A stretch of DNA of 64,000 nt. Origin: Thermogemmatispora sp042408735. Its GTDB lineage: Bacteria; Chloroflexota; Ktedonobacteria; Ktedonobacterales; Ktedonobacteraceae. The stretch's first letter is position 1. Each line of letters begins with the position of its first letter. Shown here piece after piece: positions 35,370 through 45,700 of this stretch. The position numbers and the translations under genes were made by a program. Where the stretch lies: NCBI RefSeq assembly GCF_042408735.1, contig NZ_JBHOQV010000146.1, positions 1-64,000 of the forward strand, read 5' to 3'. The notes beneath the pieces were generated by a model, which saw only the letters and a list, made by a program, of their open reading frames with translations, was not told the origin of the DNA and ran no database searches.

Positions 35370-36260
35370 ATGCAGCAGAGAACGGTCGGAACGGTTGATG
35401 TCAAGCGTAGCTTCCCTGAGATGCTCAAAGGTGGCGTGATCTGCGATGTGGTCAATCCCGAGCAGGCCAGGATCGCCGAAGAGGCCGGCGCGGTCGCGGT
35501 GATGGCCCTGGAGCGGGTTCCCGCCGACATTCGCGCTCAAGGCGGCGTTGCGCGTATGACCGATCCCGAACTGATCATTCGCATTAAAGAGGCCGTCACG
35601 ATTCCCGTCATGGCCAAGTGCCGCATCGGCCACTTCGTGGAAGCGGAGATCCTGCAGGCCATTGGCGTTGACTGCATCGATGAATCGGAAGTGCTCACGC
35701 CCGCCGACGAGCAGTTCCATGTCAATAAGCACTTGTTCTCGGTGCCTTTCGTCTGCGGGGCGCGCGACCTGGGCGAGGCCCTGCGCCGCATCGGCGAGGG
35801 GGCGGCCATGATCCGCACCAAGGGCGAGGCTGGCACCGGCAACGTGGTAGAGGCGGTGCGCCACATGCGGGCCATCCAGGATGGCATCCGTCGCCTGCAG
35901 ATGCTCCCCGAAGAGGAGCTGATGACCGAGGCCAAGCGCCTGGGCGCCCCCTATGAGCTGGTCTGTCAAGTAGCACGCACCGGCAAACTGCCGGTGGTCA
36001 ACTTCTCGGCGGGCGGCATTGCTACCCCGGCCGATGCCGCGCTCATGATGCGTCTGGGGGCAGAAGGTATCTTTGTCGGTTCCGGTATCTTCAAGTCGGG
36101 CGACCCGCTCAAGCGCGCCCGCGCCATCGTGCGCGCGACCACCCATTTCGACAACCCTCAGATCCTGGCCGAGGTCTCGCGCGACCTGGGCGAGCCAATG
36201 GTGGGCATCAATCTCGACACTCTGCCCGAACAGGAGCTGATGGCGCGCCGCGGCTGGTAG
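35370..36260 (+). CDS. pdxS: Pyridoxal 5'-phosphate synthase, synthase subunit
   Basis: 296 residues. PdxS condenses ribose 5-phosphate, glyceraldehyde 3-phosphate and ammonia to PLP. D26, the imine-forming lysine K83 (VMAKCRIGH) and the second lysine K151 (IRTKGEAGTGN) are present, as is the C-terminal DTLPEQELMARRGW. Full family length. AGGAGA lies ten bases before the ATG. The glutaminase partner gene pdxT follows on the same strand, but after nearly 300 bases and a terminator-like hairpin, which is unusual for this pair. Confidence 0.97.
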   Translation: MQQRTVGTVDVKRSFPEMLKGGVICDVVNPEQARIAEEAGAVAVMALERVPADIRAQGGVARMTDPELIIRIKEAVTIPVMAKCRIGHFVEAEILQAIGVDCIDESEVLTPADEQFHVNKHLFSVPFVCGARDLGEALRRIGEGAAMIRTKGEAGTGNVVEAVRHMRAIQDGIRRLQMLPEEELMTEAKRLGAPYELVCQVARTGKLPVVNFSAGGIATPADAALMMRLGAEGIFVGSGIFKSGDPLKRARAIVRATTHFDNPQILAEVSRDLGEPMVGINLDTLPEQELMARRGW

Positions 36261-36351
36261 CTCTTGAAAAGCTGCCCGCGCCTGGCTCGGCTTGCCGGGG
36301 GGGAAGTAGGAGGCGGGCGGAGCCACCAGGCCACGAACCTCATCCCGTCTA

Positions 36352-36412
36352 CGTCGCCGGCTCGCCTCCGTCGATCCAAGAGCAAGGCCGAGAGCCGGCG
36401 ACGCGCTTTTTT
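36352..36412 (+). terminator. Terminator between pdxS and pdxT
   Basis: Perfect 12-base arms CGTCGCCGGCTC (36352-36363) and GAGCCGGCGACG (36392-36403), 28-base loop, then CGC and six T (36407-36412). The long loop lowers efficiency, so it may act as an attenuator that favours pdxS. Confidence 0.65.
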
Positions 36413-36557
36413 GGGAGCCTGGGGCGGGGGAAGACGGACGGGATGAAAAGCCGCCGTCATAGGCGTTCTCTCAGCAGAGGCAGTCTCTAGTATGACGAAG
36501 GAAGGAGGGGGCGGTGCTCCGGGGTTTGTGGTGACCCGGCGCCGCGAGAGCAGACCT

Positions 36558-37169
36558 ATGATCCACAATGGACAGGAGCGACCGCTGATCGGGGTGCTAG
36601 CCCTCCAGGGAGACTTCGAGGCGCATCTCAAGGCCCTTTCCAGGCTGGGCGTGGCAACACGCGCCGTAAAACTCCCTGAGCATCTGACCGATTTAGATGG
36701 TATAATAATACCCGGTGGGGAGAGCACCACTATTGGCAAGCTCATGGTCGAGTATGGCCTCGATAGGCCGCTAAAGACCTTGATCGAGCAAGGCCTCCCC
36801 GTTTGGGGAACCTGTGCCGGCTTGATTCTCTTGGCCAAAAAGACGGACAACGCTCTGGAGGGCCAGCCGTTGCTGGCCGCGATGAACATCGCTGTCCGTC
36901 GCAATGCGTTCGGTAGTCAGCGGGAAAGTTTTGAAACTGATCTGTCGATACCCGTGCTGGGTGAAGCACCGTTTCATGCCTTTTTCATTCGGGGGCCAGC
37001 CATTACGGAGGTCGGCCCGACTGTGGAAGTGCTGGCAACGCTCGATGACGGCACCATCGTCGCTGTCCGCGAAGGCAACCGGCTGGGTACCGCTTTTCAC
37101 CCGGAGGTTTCCAGAGATCCGCGATTCCATCATTACTTTCTCCGCCTAGTACAGAGCGTTCGGAAGTAG
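36558..37169 (+). CDS. pdxT: Pyridoxal 5'-phosphate synthase, glutaminase subunit
   Basis: 203 residues from this start. A class I-type glutaminase that feeds ammonia to PdxS. The catalytic triad is visible: C86 (WGTCAGLILL), H181 and E183 (FHPEVSRD). GGESTTIGKLM contributes the oxyanion region. The start is uncertain: ATG 36558 gives MIHNGQERPLIGVLALQG, close to the family start, but its ribosome-binding site is weak; ATG 36492 would add 22 residues. The adjacent pdxS fixes its role. Confidence 0.94.
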   Translation: MIHNGQERPLIGVLALQGDFEAHLKALSRLGVATRAVKLPEHLTDLDGIIIPGGESTTIGKLMVEYGLDRPLKTLIEQGLPVWGTCAGLILLAKKTDNALEGQPLLAAMNIAVRRNAFGSQRESFETDLSIPVLGEAPFHAFFIRGPAITEVGPTVEVLATLDDGTIVAVREGNRLGTAFHPEVSRDPRFHHYFLRLVQSVRK

Positions 37170-37392
37170 AGGCGTGGCGACGCGACCAGGCGGTAGGCCC
37201 CGCTCCCCGGTCCCAGTCAGATGACGTGGATCGCGGTGCCAGCCTGGAGGCCAACAGGCCGGCTGGCCCAGAACCGCTTTCGGCTCACCGGTCAGCAGCA
37301 GGGAACATGGAGAGATGGGTGCGGGGCCTGGCACGCGCCACTGAGCGTGGACGAAGTATAGAGATCTGCCTCTGCTTGGCGCAGGAGCACTG

Positions 37393-38550
37393 ATGATACG
37401 ACCGGTACCCTACGTTGACCTACCGGGAATCATCTACGCATTAGATCGGCGCGCTCGTATGCGACAGCGCGCACTGGCGAATTTCGTGTGCTGGCTGGAA
37501 CCAGTAGAGCACCGTACTTCGTGGCCTCCTCTCCTGCGCAATATCTTTCCTCTCGATCCGGTAGCGCGTACCTGGCTGTGTGAAGATCGCTGGCGCATCC
37601 TCGGATTCGCTCAGGTACGCGAGCGCCCATCGGGAACGATGTGGGAGCTGACATATCTGGCCTCAATGCTCCAAAGTGCCTTCTCCGGCGAGGACGTCCT
37701 TTCCGCCCTGCTCGACTATGTTCTGGAGATGGCCGCCGCCCACGGCGTGCTGCGCGTCTTCGCCAGAGTCGAGGAGACGCTACCCGAAATGGAGCTGTTC
37801 GCTCGCAGCGGCTTCCAGCGCTACACGCGCGAGTTTACCTATGTCTACGGGCTGGAGGAGGAGGAGGAAGAAGAGAAGAAGCGGGAGAACAAGGCCGACT
37901 CGCTGCAAGAGGTCGAGGGCGCACCCTCGACCAGGACCAGGCAGCCTTCCCCCGGGCTGATACTCAGCCCTGCCCCTGCCGCCCGTCTGCAGGAGCTGAC
38001 TGCCTTGCAGCGCTGGAGCCGCCATCATGTCTGGGGCCTGCACCAGCTCTATCGCGCCGTCACACCTCAGCGGGTTCAAATGGCCGAATTGCTGGAAAAT
38101 AGCGACGAGTACGCCCGCCTGCTCGTCGGCTCCCAGCGTTCGGGACTCCTCCCGCCTGGACGGCGGTGTGAAACGTATGTCTGCGACATGGGGGTACGCC
38201 TGGGGGCCTGGCTGCAGCTCCGGCGAGGGCGTGGCACAAGGCCGCATCAGCTCTCGCTCATGGTTCACCCAGAGTATGCCGATCTGGCCGAGCCGCTCGT
38301 GCGCTTCGCCTGTCACCGCTTGCTCGAGAGCGACAGGCGCCCGATCTACTGCCAGGTGCGCGAATACGAGGGGGCAGTCATCAATGCCCTGCGCGCCAGC
38401 GGCTTTCTGCCGAAAACCACCAGGGTCTTGCTTGTGCGCCACATGGCCTATCTGGCTGTGAGACAGCGCGTCGTTCCTGCATTAGAACAACGAGTAATTT
38501 ATGGCGTGAAAGGTCTGGGTACGGCCAGCTCACGCCAGACTATGAGGTGA
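37393..38550 (+). CDS. Tandem GNAT-like protein of unknown substrate
   Basis: 385 residues. Two GNAT-like halves: ~1-150 (RILGFAQVRE, AHGVLRVFARVEE, LFARSGFQRY) and ~190-375 (LGAWLQLRRG, SLMVHPEYADLAEPLVRF, ALRASGFLPKT). They are joined by an acidic run EEEEEEEKKRENK (155-167). Both have the helix-turn before F/L-x-R/x-S-G-F typical of acetyltransferases, but the glycine-rich cofactor loop is poorly conserved, so catalytic activity is uncertain. CAGGAG precedes the ATG. The next gene begins 11 bases after its stop, so they form an operon with the Ycf45-like ATPase. Confidence 0.65.
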   Translation: MIRPVPYVDLPGIIYALDRRARMRQRALANFVCWLEPVEHRTSWPPLLRNIFPLDPVARTWLCEDRWRILGFAQVRERPSGTMWELTYLASMLQSAFSGEDVLSALLDYVLEMAAAHGVLRVFARVEETLPEMELFARSGFQRYTREFTYVYGLEEEEEEEKKRENKADSLQEVEGAPSTRTRQPSPGLILSPAPAARLQELTALQRWSRHHVWGLHQLYRAVTPQRVQMAELLENSDEYARLLVGSQRSGLLPPGRRCETYVCDMGVRLGAWLQLRRGRGTRPHQLSLMVHPEYADLAEPLVRFACHRLLESDRRPIYCQVREYEGAVINALRASGFLPKTTRVLLVRHMAYLAVRQRVVPALEQRVIYGVKGLGTASSRQTMR

Positions 38551-38561
38551 TTAAACTGTCT

Positions 38562-40397
38562 ATGCACAATGCGATCACTGACGATCTGGAGGCTCTGCTG
38601 GAGGCTCTTCCCCCCAGCATCCACGAAGCGGTCGACCGCCTGGACAACCGCGGTGAGCTGCTAGAGATCGTAATGGACCTGGGGCGCCTGCCCGAGGCCC
38701 GCTTCCCGGATGGAGAGGTGATCCTGAGCGACCAGCCCATCACCTATGCTGATCTCGAATACGTAGTCGAGCGCATCGGCGAGTTCGGCGACGATAACCG
38801 CGCCGGCATTGAGCGCACGCTGCACCGCATCAGCGCCCTGCGCAATCGCAAGGGACGCGTGGTCGGCCTGACCTGCCGCATTGGCCGTGCCGTGCTGGGC
38901 AGCATTGCGCTGATCCGCGATATCGTCGAGCAGGGCCAGTCGATTCTGATTCTTGGTCGCCCGGGCGTAGGCAAGACGACGCTGCTGCGCGAGATCGCGC
39001 GCGTGCTGGCCGATGAGGCTAATAAACGAGTGGTGGTGGTCGATACCTCGAACGAGATCGCCGGCGACGGGGATATCCCTCACCCCGGTATTGGACGCGC
39101 GCGACGCATGCAGGTGGCTCATACCTCGATGCAGCATGCGGTCATGATCGAGGCTGTGGAAAACCATATGCCCCAGGTGATCGTGATCGATGAGATCGGC
39201 ACGGAGCTGGAAGCGCAGGCGGCGCGGACGATCGCTGAGCGTGGCGTCCAATTGATTGCCACGGCGCACGGCAACTCGTTGAGCAATTTGCTGGTCAACC
39301 CCACGCTCTCCGACCTGGTGGGCGGTATCCAGACGGTGACGCTCGGCGATGAGGAGGCCCGCCGGCGCCATACCCAGAAGAGTATCCTGGAGCGCAAGGC
39401 TCCGCCTACCTTCGATGTGGTAGTGGAACAGCAGAGCTGGCAGGAGCTGATCGTCCATCGCGACGTGGCTGAGACGGTCGATAACCTCTTGCGCGGCCAG
39501 CCGGTGATTGCCGAGGTGCGGACACGCGACGAGGAAAGCGGACGGGTCTCGGTGCGCCGTGTGACGATCGGCGGCATGGAGCTGCCCGCCTGGGGCGGCT
39601 CTGGCTCACTGGCGGGACGCCAGGGCGGCTCTCTCCCTTTCGAACGCTCGGCGGGCGGTTGGAGCAATCTGCGCCAAATCGGCCAGGTCACCTGGCGCGA
39701 CGCCGCTACGGCTGATTCCTTGCGCCGCAATGGCCAGTCATCCTTGCAGGCTCTCGCTCCCACTGGCCTGGCTACCCACCTGCGCCGCGCGCCCTCCGGC
39801 CTGGTGACCTTGAGCAATACCGCTCCCGCTCTGGCTTCCGACGAGGAGCCGGCGAACGAGCTGGAGGCTCAGGAGGCCGCCGCTCCTTCCCCCCCCAGGC
39901 CGATCCGCATCTACCCCTTCGGGGTCAATCGCGATCGCCTGGAACAGGCCGCCCGCCAGCTCGGGGTCCCGGTGATCATCACCAAGAATGAGAATGAGGC
40001 CAATGCTATTATCACGCTCAAGAATTACTATCGCCGTCAGCCTGAGCGCCTTCAGCAGGCCGCCGATGATCAAAAGACGATTATCATTCTGAAAAACAAT
40101 ACGGTGGCCCAGATGCAGCATGCGCTGGCGCGCATCTTCGCTCTTCCTGAAGAGGAGGAGGAGGGAAACAGCGATTCGTTGGTCGGCCCGGTCCCAGATG
40201 AAGAGACGCGGCGCGCCCTCCTTGAGGCGGAAGACGCCATTCATCGCCTCCTGAACAACGGGCTGACTGCCGCCGAACTGGCTCCCGCCAACGCCTATGT
40301 GCGCCGGCTGCAGCATCAGCTCGCCAGCCGCTATAACTTATTCTCGCGCAGTCGGGGGAAAGAGCCGAATCGGCGCGTCAAGATCTTCCGTAGTTGA
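38562..40397 (+). CDS. Ycf45/SpoIIIAA-like AAA ATPase with C-terminal R3H-type region
   Basis: 611 residues. Residues 1-110 are helical; Walker A GRPGVGKTTLL (~131), VVDTSNEIAGDGD, and Walker B QVIVIDEIGTE (~205) followed by IATAHGNSLSNLL are hallmarks of the Ycf45/SpoIIIAA group. Residues ~300-440 are a low-complexity linker; the end (~440-611) has YPFGVNRDRLEQAARQLGV and a RRLQHQLASRYNL ending typical of the R3H nucleic-acid-binding part found in this family. ATG 38562 is used because AGGTGA lies 12 bases upstream; a GTG 15 bases earlier has none. Function in this lineage is unknown. Confidence 0.85.
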   Translation: MHNAITDDLEALLEALPPSIHEAVDRLDNRGELLEIVMDLGRLPEARFPDGEVILSDQPITYADLEYVVERIGEFGDDNRAGIERTLHRISALRNRKGRVVGLTCRIGRAVLGSIALIRDIVEQGQSILILGRPGVGKTTLLREIARVLADEANKRVVVVDTSNEIAGDGDIPHPGIGRARRMQVAHTSMQHAVMIEAVENHMPQVIVIDEIGTELEAQAARTIAERGVQLIATAHGNSLSNLLVNPTLSDLVGGIQTVTLGDEEARRRHTQKSILERKAPPTFDVVVEQQSWQELIVHRDVAETVDNLLRGQPVIAEVRTRDEESGRVSVRRVTIGGMELPAWGGSGSLAGRQGGSLPFERSAGGWSNLRQIGQVTWRDAATADSLRRNGQSSLQALAPTGLATHLRRAPSGLVTLSNTAPALASDEEPANELEAQEAAAPSPPRPIRIYPFGVNRDRLEQAARQLGVPVIITKNENEANAIITLKNYYRRQPERLQQAADDQKTIIILKNNTVAQMQHALARIFALPEEEEEGNSDSLVGPVPDEETRRALLEAEDAIHRLLNNGLTAAELAPANAYVRRLQHQLASRYNLFSRSRGKEPNRRVKIFRS

Positions 40398-40584
40398 TAG
40401 GGGCAACCAGGCAGGATCGAATACGACGCGACGGCGCGGCATGGGCCGCCCGCCGGTCTTGGACCTGCGCACCGGGGACCGCCCGCCGGACGCGGTTGGG
40501 CGCCGTGCCGCGGGGCTGGCCGCTTCTCCCCTCTGCCGCGCCGCCCCCACCCGGCTGGGTGGGCTTCTTCCTCTCCTTCTCCTC

Positions 40585-40614
40585 TTGCACTGCAGGGGAA
40601 GGCTGCGCTATAAT
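40585..40614 (+). promoter_or_regulatory. Promoter for threonine dehydratase
   Basis: TTGCAC (40585-40590), 18-base spacer, consensus TATAAT (40609-40614). The leader would be about 260 bases with GC-rich hairpins (e.g. around 40770-40790). I looked for T-box sequence features and did not find them. Confidence 0.65.
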
Positions 40615-40880
40615 AGCCCCAATTCGGGGGAGGGGAATACGTGGCATGCGAGTCTAACCCGTCCCGTCAACAGGTGACAGGAAGCAGGCAGACCGGTCAG
40701 TCTGGCGAGGCTGGGGATGGACCATACAGGGAGATGAGGAAGGGAGGTCACAGTCGCTCGCGCTCCAGCGCAGCGCCGCGCTGAGGGCAGAGGCGAAGGC
40801 AGGGAAGGATGGAAGCAAGGGAGAAGGAAAGGCGCCAGCCACAGTGCTGTGGTCAGGTTCATCACTCTGTGAAAGGAACT

Positions 40881-42215
40881 ATGCCACCTATGCGTGTTGT
40901 GAACGATGATCATGCCACCGGTACCGGCGAGCCCACAGATAGGGGAGGAACACCTGCGACCACTCCTGCTGCTCTCCTGTCGTCCTCTAGCGCTCTCCCC
41001 GTGACGATCGCCGATATCTGGGAGGCTTATAAACTCCTGAAGCCGCTGCTGCATCATACTCCGTTAACCCCCTCGCGCACGCTCCGAGAGATGACCGGCG
41101 CGGAAGTCTATTTAAAGGCCGAAAATATGCAGCGCTCTGGCTCCTTTAAGGTGCGCGGCGCGAGCTTCAAGCTTTCGCGTCTGAGCGAGCGGGATTATCA
41201 GCACGGGGTGATCGCCGCCTCGGCTGGCAACCATGCCCAGGGTGTGGCTATCGCTGCGGCCCAGCATAAGATCCGCTGTACGATCGTGATGCCGGAGACG
41301 GCGCCCCTGGCCAAAGTGATGGCGACTCAGGGCTATGGGGCTGAGGTCGTCCTGCATGGCTTTACCTACGATGATGCCTATGAGCGCTGCCTGCAGTTAC
41401 AGGAGCAGACTGGGGCGACCTTTATCCATGCCTTTGACGATCCCGATATCATCGCCGGCCAGGGAACCCTTGGCCTGGAGATGCTCAGCGATCTTCCCGA
41501 TGCCGACGCCATTCTGGTCCCCATCGGCGGCGGTGGCCTGATCGCCGGAATCGCTATCGCGGCCCGTGCTCTGCGCCCCAATATCACTATTATCGGCGTG
41601 CAGGCCGCCGGCGCCCCGAGCTGCCGCAGCTCGCTCGATGCGGGCAAGCCTCTGGAGCTGCCGGCCATCACGACGGTGGCCGACGGTATCGCCGTGAAGC
41701 GCCCGGGCGAGCTGACCTTCTCGGTGATCCAGCGCCTGGTCGATGACGTGGTCCTGGTCGACGATGAGGCCATTATCAGCGCCGTCCTCTTCCTGATGGA
41801 GCGCTGCAAGATGCTGGTCGAGGGGGCGGGCGCCGCCGGCGTGGCCGCCTTGCTAAGCGGTACAGTGAAGCTGCCCGGTAAAAAGGTCCTGGTCCCGCTC
41901 ACCGGCGGCAATATCGATATCAACCTCGTTGGCCGCTTCATCGAGCATGGCCTGGCCGCCGCCGGTCGCTATTTTGTGATCCATACGCGCCTCAACGATC
42001 GCCCGGGCGAACTGATGCGCTTCCTCAGCATCATTGCCGATATGCGCATCAACGTGATTGATGTGCGTCACCAGCGCATATCAAGTCACCTGCCAATTAT
42101 GCAGCGAGAAGAGACGCTGACGCTGGAGACGCGCGACCGCGCCCAGTGCGAGCAGCTGCTTGAGCGTCTACGGGCTGCTGGCTACGTGGTGGAGGAGGCC
42201 CAGTCGCTGGATTAG
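40881..42215 (+). CDS. ilvA: Threonine/serine dehydratase, PLP-dependent, with one ACT domain
   Basis: 444 residues from this start. Deaminates threonine to 2-oxobutyrate. The PLP lysine is in SGSFKVRGA, the glycine-rich phosphate loop is PIGGGGLIAG, and SAGNHAQG binds substrate. Residues after ~360 form a single ACT-like domain (YFVIHTRLNDRPGELMRFL), as in shorter catabolic-type or allosterically simple enzymes, not the double ACT of E. coli IlvA. The exact start is uncertain: ATG 40881 or 40890 follows AAAGGA; an ATG at 40809 adds polar residues. The first ~40 residues are a non-conserved extension. Confidence 0.92.
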   Translation: MPPMRVVNDDHATGTGEPTDRGGTPATTPAALLSSSSALPVTIADIWEAYKLLKPLLHHTPLTPSRTLREMTGAEVYLKAENMQRSGSFKVRGASFKLSRLSERDYQHGVIAASAGNHAQGVAIAAAQHKIRCTIVMPETAPLAKVMATQGYGAEVVLHGFTYDDAYERCLQLQEQTGATFIHAFDDPDIIAGQGTLGLEMLSDLPDADAILVPIGGGGLIAGIAIAARALRPNITIIGVQAAGAPSCRSSLDAGKPLELPAITTVADGIAVKRPGELTFSVIQRLVDDVVLVDDEAIISAVLFLMERCKMLVEGAGAAGVAALLSGTVKLPGKKVLVPLTGGNIDINLVGRFIEHGLAAAGRYFVIHTRLNDRPGELMRFLSIIADMRINVIDVRHQRISSHLPIMQREETLTLETRDRAQCEQLLERLRAAGYVVEEAQSLD

Positions 42216-42700
42216 GATAGGAATCTGGCCAGAGTGGCCTGGCCTGCCGACTTCTCTGCGCTGCTCAGGTCTGGGTATCCTCTTCCCGCTACTTCGCAGA
42301 TTCTCCGCCAGAATGGGCTTGATGCCGCGTTGAACTATTGGGCAGATGCGGCAGATGGGTTATGCTGCCCATCGGCCTGCGGAACTGCCGGCCTGAAGCG
42401 TGGGGGTGGCGGTGGTGCTGGGCTATCGAGGGGGCCTGTCGAGGCCGGAGGCGGGTGGGAGCTGTGTTGCTGACCCCCTTTTCCCTCCTCGCTTGTGGCT
42501 TGACCTGCCCGGCTGGCTAGCGAGCTGTTAGCTGTGAGCCGGCCAGATCGGGTGAGCTGGTCAGGCGTCGCGCCTCGGCGAAGAAGCCGATTGCCATTGC
42601 TCCCTTTGCTCCGCTATAATGGCTGGCGAATGTCAATTCAGGGCATGAACGAGAGTCTGCAGCGAGATCAAGTAGTCAAGAGAAGGAGCCAGGGAAGAAT
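42216..42700 (+). promoter_or_regulatory. Intergenic region with promoter for the FHA-ABC gene
   Basis: TTGCCA (42591-42596), 18-base spacer, consensus TATAAT (42615-42620), 80 bases before the start. The rest of the ~480 bases shows no supported gene. Confidence 0.65.
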
Positions 42701-45700
42701 ATGGATGCCGTCAACAGTCCTCCGGGCCTGGCCACTCTACGGTTTCTAACCGGCCCCCTGGCGGGCACCACCGTACAAATCGTCAAACCTGTGACTACCC
42801 TTGGGCGCGAGCCTAGCAACGATGTCGTTATTTCTGACCCAACGGTCTCGCGTCAACACGCTCGCCTGCTTTACGAAAACGGGACCTGGGTCATCGAGAA
42901 GCTGAGTCCCCAGAATACACTGAGCGTCAACAAGCAGCAGGTGCAGCGGGAGACCATTCACGATCGGGATATCATCGGGCTGGGATCGGGTACGACCTTT
43001 CTCTTCCTGGTTGCGGCTGGGCAGGCCGGCAGTGGGCCTAACGCCAACGCCGCGCAGCCTTCTGGTGGAGGAGGAACGACCAGCCCCGGCTCTCTCCAGG
43101 GGCAGGCCCAGCCAGCGGCCACACCGGGTGCAGCTCCCTCGCCGTCGGGGTCAGTTCCGCCACCTCCCGTGGGACCGGTCGGAGCCGTTCCTGTTGGGGC
43201 TGTTCCGGCTGCGGGTGAAGGCGGGACCCAGCGCGTCGATTCCGAACTCTTCAAGGCTCAGCTCGCCGCGGCGGCGAATGCCGGGGTACCTCAGGGAGTA
43301 CCGTCGCTGGAAATCAGCAGCAACGTACGGCGGGAAAAGCTGGTCTATCCGCTCAATAAGCCGATCATCAGTATTGGGCGCGATCCCTCCAACGACATTG
43401 TCATTCCAGAGCCAATCATCTCGGCCTTCCACGCCCAGATTGTCTTCGACGGCAACCAGCCCTATATTGTGCATCCCCATCCAGCGCGTGGGCGCACCCT
43501 CAATGGCCTCCTCTATCGGGGCCAGCGCATTCGCGGAGACGAGCAATTCCGCAAGCCGCTGGAGCGGGGAGATATCTTCCGCATTGGCGACGAGCACGGC
43601 ACCCTCGTCACCCTTGCCTATAACGATGGCAGTGGCCAGGTCCAGGAGATGCTGCCCGAGATCCACCCGGTGCCCCTGGGCGCGCCGGTCATCACTATCG
43701 GGCGCCATCGCGATAACATGCTCGTCCTCAGCCACCCCCAGGTCTCCGGCCATCATGCGCGCCTGGAGCGCCTGGCCGACGGCAGCTATCGCATCGTCGA
43801 CCTCGGCAGCACTAACCATGTCTACGTCAACGGGCAGCGCGTGGGCCAGCGCCTGCTCATGCCCGGCGACGAGATTCGTATCGGCCCCTTCAGACTGATC
43901 TATACCGGCACCGAGCTAACCCAGCATGATGAGAGCCGCAGCATCCGCATCGATGCGCTCCACCTGAAGCGCTACGGCACCCACCACATGCTCTTGTTGC
44001 AGGACATCTCGCTGGTCATTCCGCCGCGCAAGTTCGTCGCCGTCGTCGGCGGTTCGGGCGCCGGGAAATCGACACTTATGGATGCCCTCAACGGCCTGCG
44101 ACCGGCCCAGGAGGGTCTTGTCCTCTACAATGGCCAGGACTATTACAAGAACCTGGCCGCCTTCAGCACGCAGCTTGGCTATGTGCCCCAGGATGATATT
44201 GTCCACCGCGACCTGACGGTGGAGCGCGTGCTCTACTATGCCGCCAAGTTGCGTCTGCCCGAGGATTTCACCCACGAGCAGATTCAGAAGCGCATTGAGG
44301 AAGTACTGGAAGATGTCGAGATGACCCACCGGCGCCACCTGCTGGTGAGCAAGCTCTCCGGCGGCCAGCGCAAACGGGTCTCGATCGCGATGGAACTGCT
44401 GGCGAATCCGAGCGTCTTCTTCCTGGATGAGCCAACCTCGGGCCTCGACCCCGGCCTGGATCGCAAGATGATGCTCCTCCTGCGCCGCCTGGCCGATAAA
44501 GGGCACACGATTATTCTGGTAACCCACGCTACGACCAATATCAATGTCTGCGACTATATCTGTTTCCTGGCCCCAGGCGGCTACCTGGCCTACTTCGGGC
44601 CGCCGGAGGACGCCAAGCAGTTTTTTGGTCGCAGCGACTTCGCGGAGATCTATAGTCTCCTGGAGCCGACCGACGAGAACCCCTCTATTCCCCAACAGGC
44701 CGCGGAGCGCTTCAAACAATCGGCCGATTACCAGAAGTATGTCGCCATGCCGCTGAGCACGGGGCCGGCGGGCCGCCTCAACCAGCCGGTTGCACAGACC
44801 GCCGCCGTCAAGCCGCCGAAACGCGGCAACCCCTGGCGGCAGTTCTGGCTGCTCTCCTTCCGTTATCTGGAACTGCTCAAGAACGACGTTGGCAACCTGC
44901 TCATTCTCTTGCTGCAGGCGCCAGTGATCGGTATCATTCTCTTTTTCCTGGCCGGGCATGGAACCTTTGATTCCAGCAGCATCGCCACCTGCCAGACGCA
45001 GCCGCCGCCGTCGGGCCTGCCGGCCATCCCGATCACCGTCCCCAATGGCAACAAATACGACTGCCAGAACGTGATCAACGCCCTGCAGACCCCCCAGGGC
45101 CAGGCTCTCCTTGCCCAGAAAGGGCTAAGCGAAGATCAGGCGCTGAACTACTATATTGTTCCCGGCTCGGGCGGCGACGCTCAGAAGATCCTCTTCATCA
45201 TGGCCTTCGCTGCCGTCATGTTTGGCTGTATCAACGGCGCACGGGAGATCGTCAAGGAGGCCCCCATCTACCGGCGCGAACGCGCGGTCAACCTGGGCAT
45301 TATTCCCTACATGTTCTCTAAGATCGCCGTGCTTGGCCTGCTCTGCCTGCTCCAGAGCCTGGTTCTGGTGATCATGGTCAACCTGAAGGCGCCTTTCCAT
45401 CAGGGGATTTTCCTGCCCGTCGGACTGGAGATCTACATCACCATGGCTCTCACCTCGCTGGCGGGCCTCATGCTGGGTCTGACGATCTCGGCCATCGCCC
45501 CCAATAATGACCGGGCAATGAGCTTTGTTCCCATTGTGCTTATTCCTCAGGTCATTTTCTCGGGCATTATCTTCGCCCTCAATGGTCCCCTGATGCAGTT
45601 CCTGGGAGCCTTCTTCGCCGCTCGCTGGGCGATGGCGGCCCTCGGCTCCTCAATCGGCCTGCACGGAGACAAGTTGGGCGCCGACGGCTTCTCCTATCAC

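Noticed and set aside
35364..36326. 320-codon open frame antisense to pdxS
   Set aside because: It is a mirror of the pdxS codon pattern with no recognised domain.
40615..40880. T-box or attenuator leader before ilvA
   Set aside because: The long GC-rich leader lacks recognisable T-box sequence; only ordinary hairpins are seen.
43916..44959. 347-codon frame antisense to the FHA-ABC gene
   Set aside because: Opposes conserved ATPase motifs and shows no domain.
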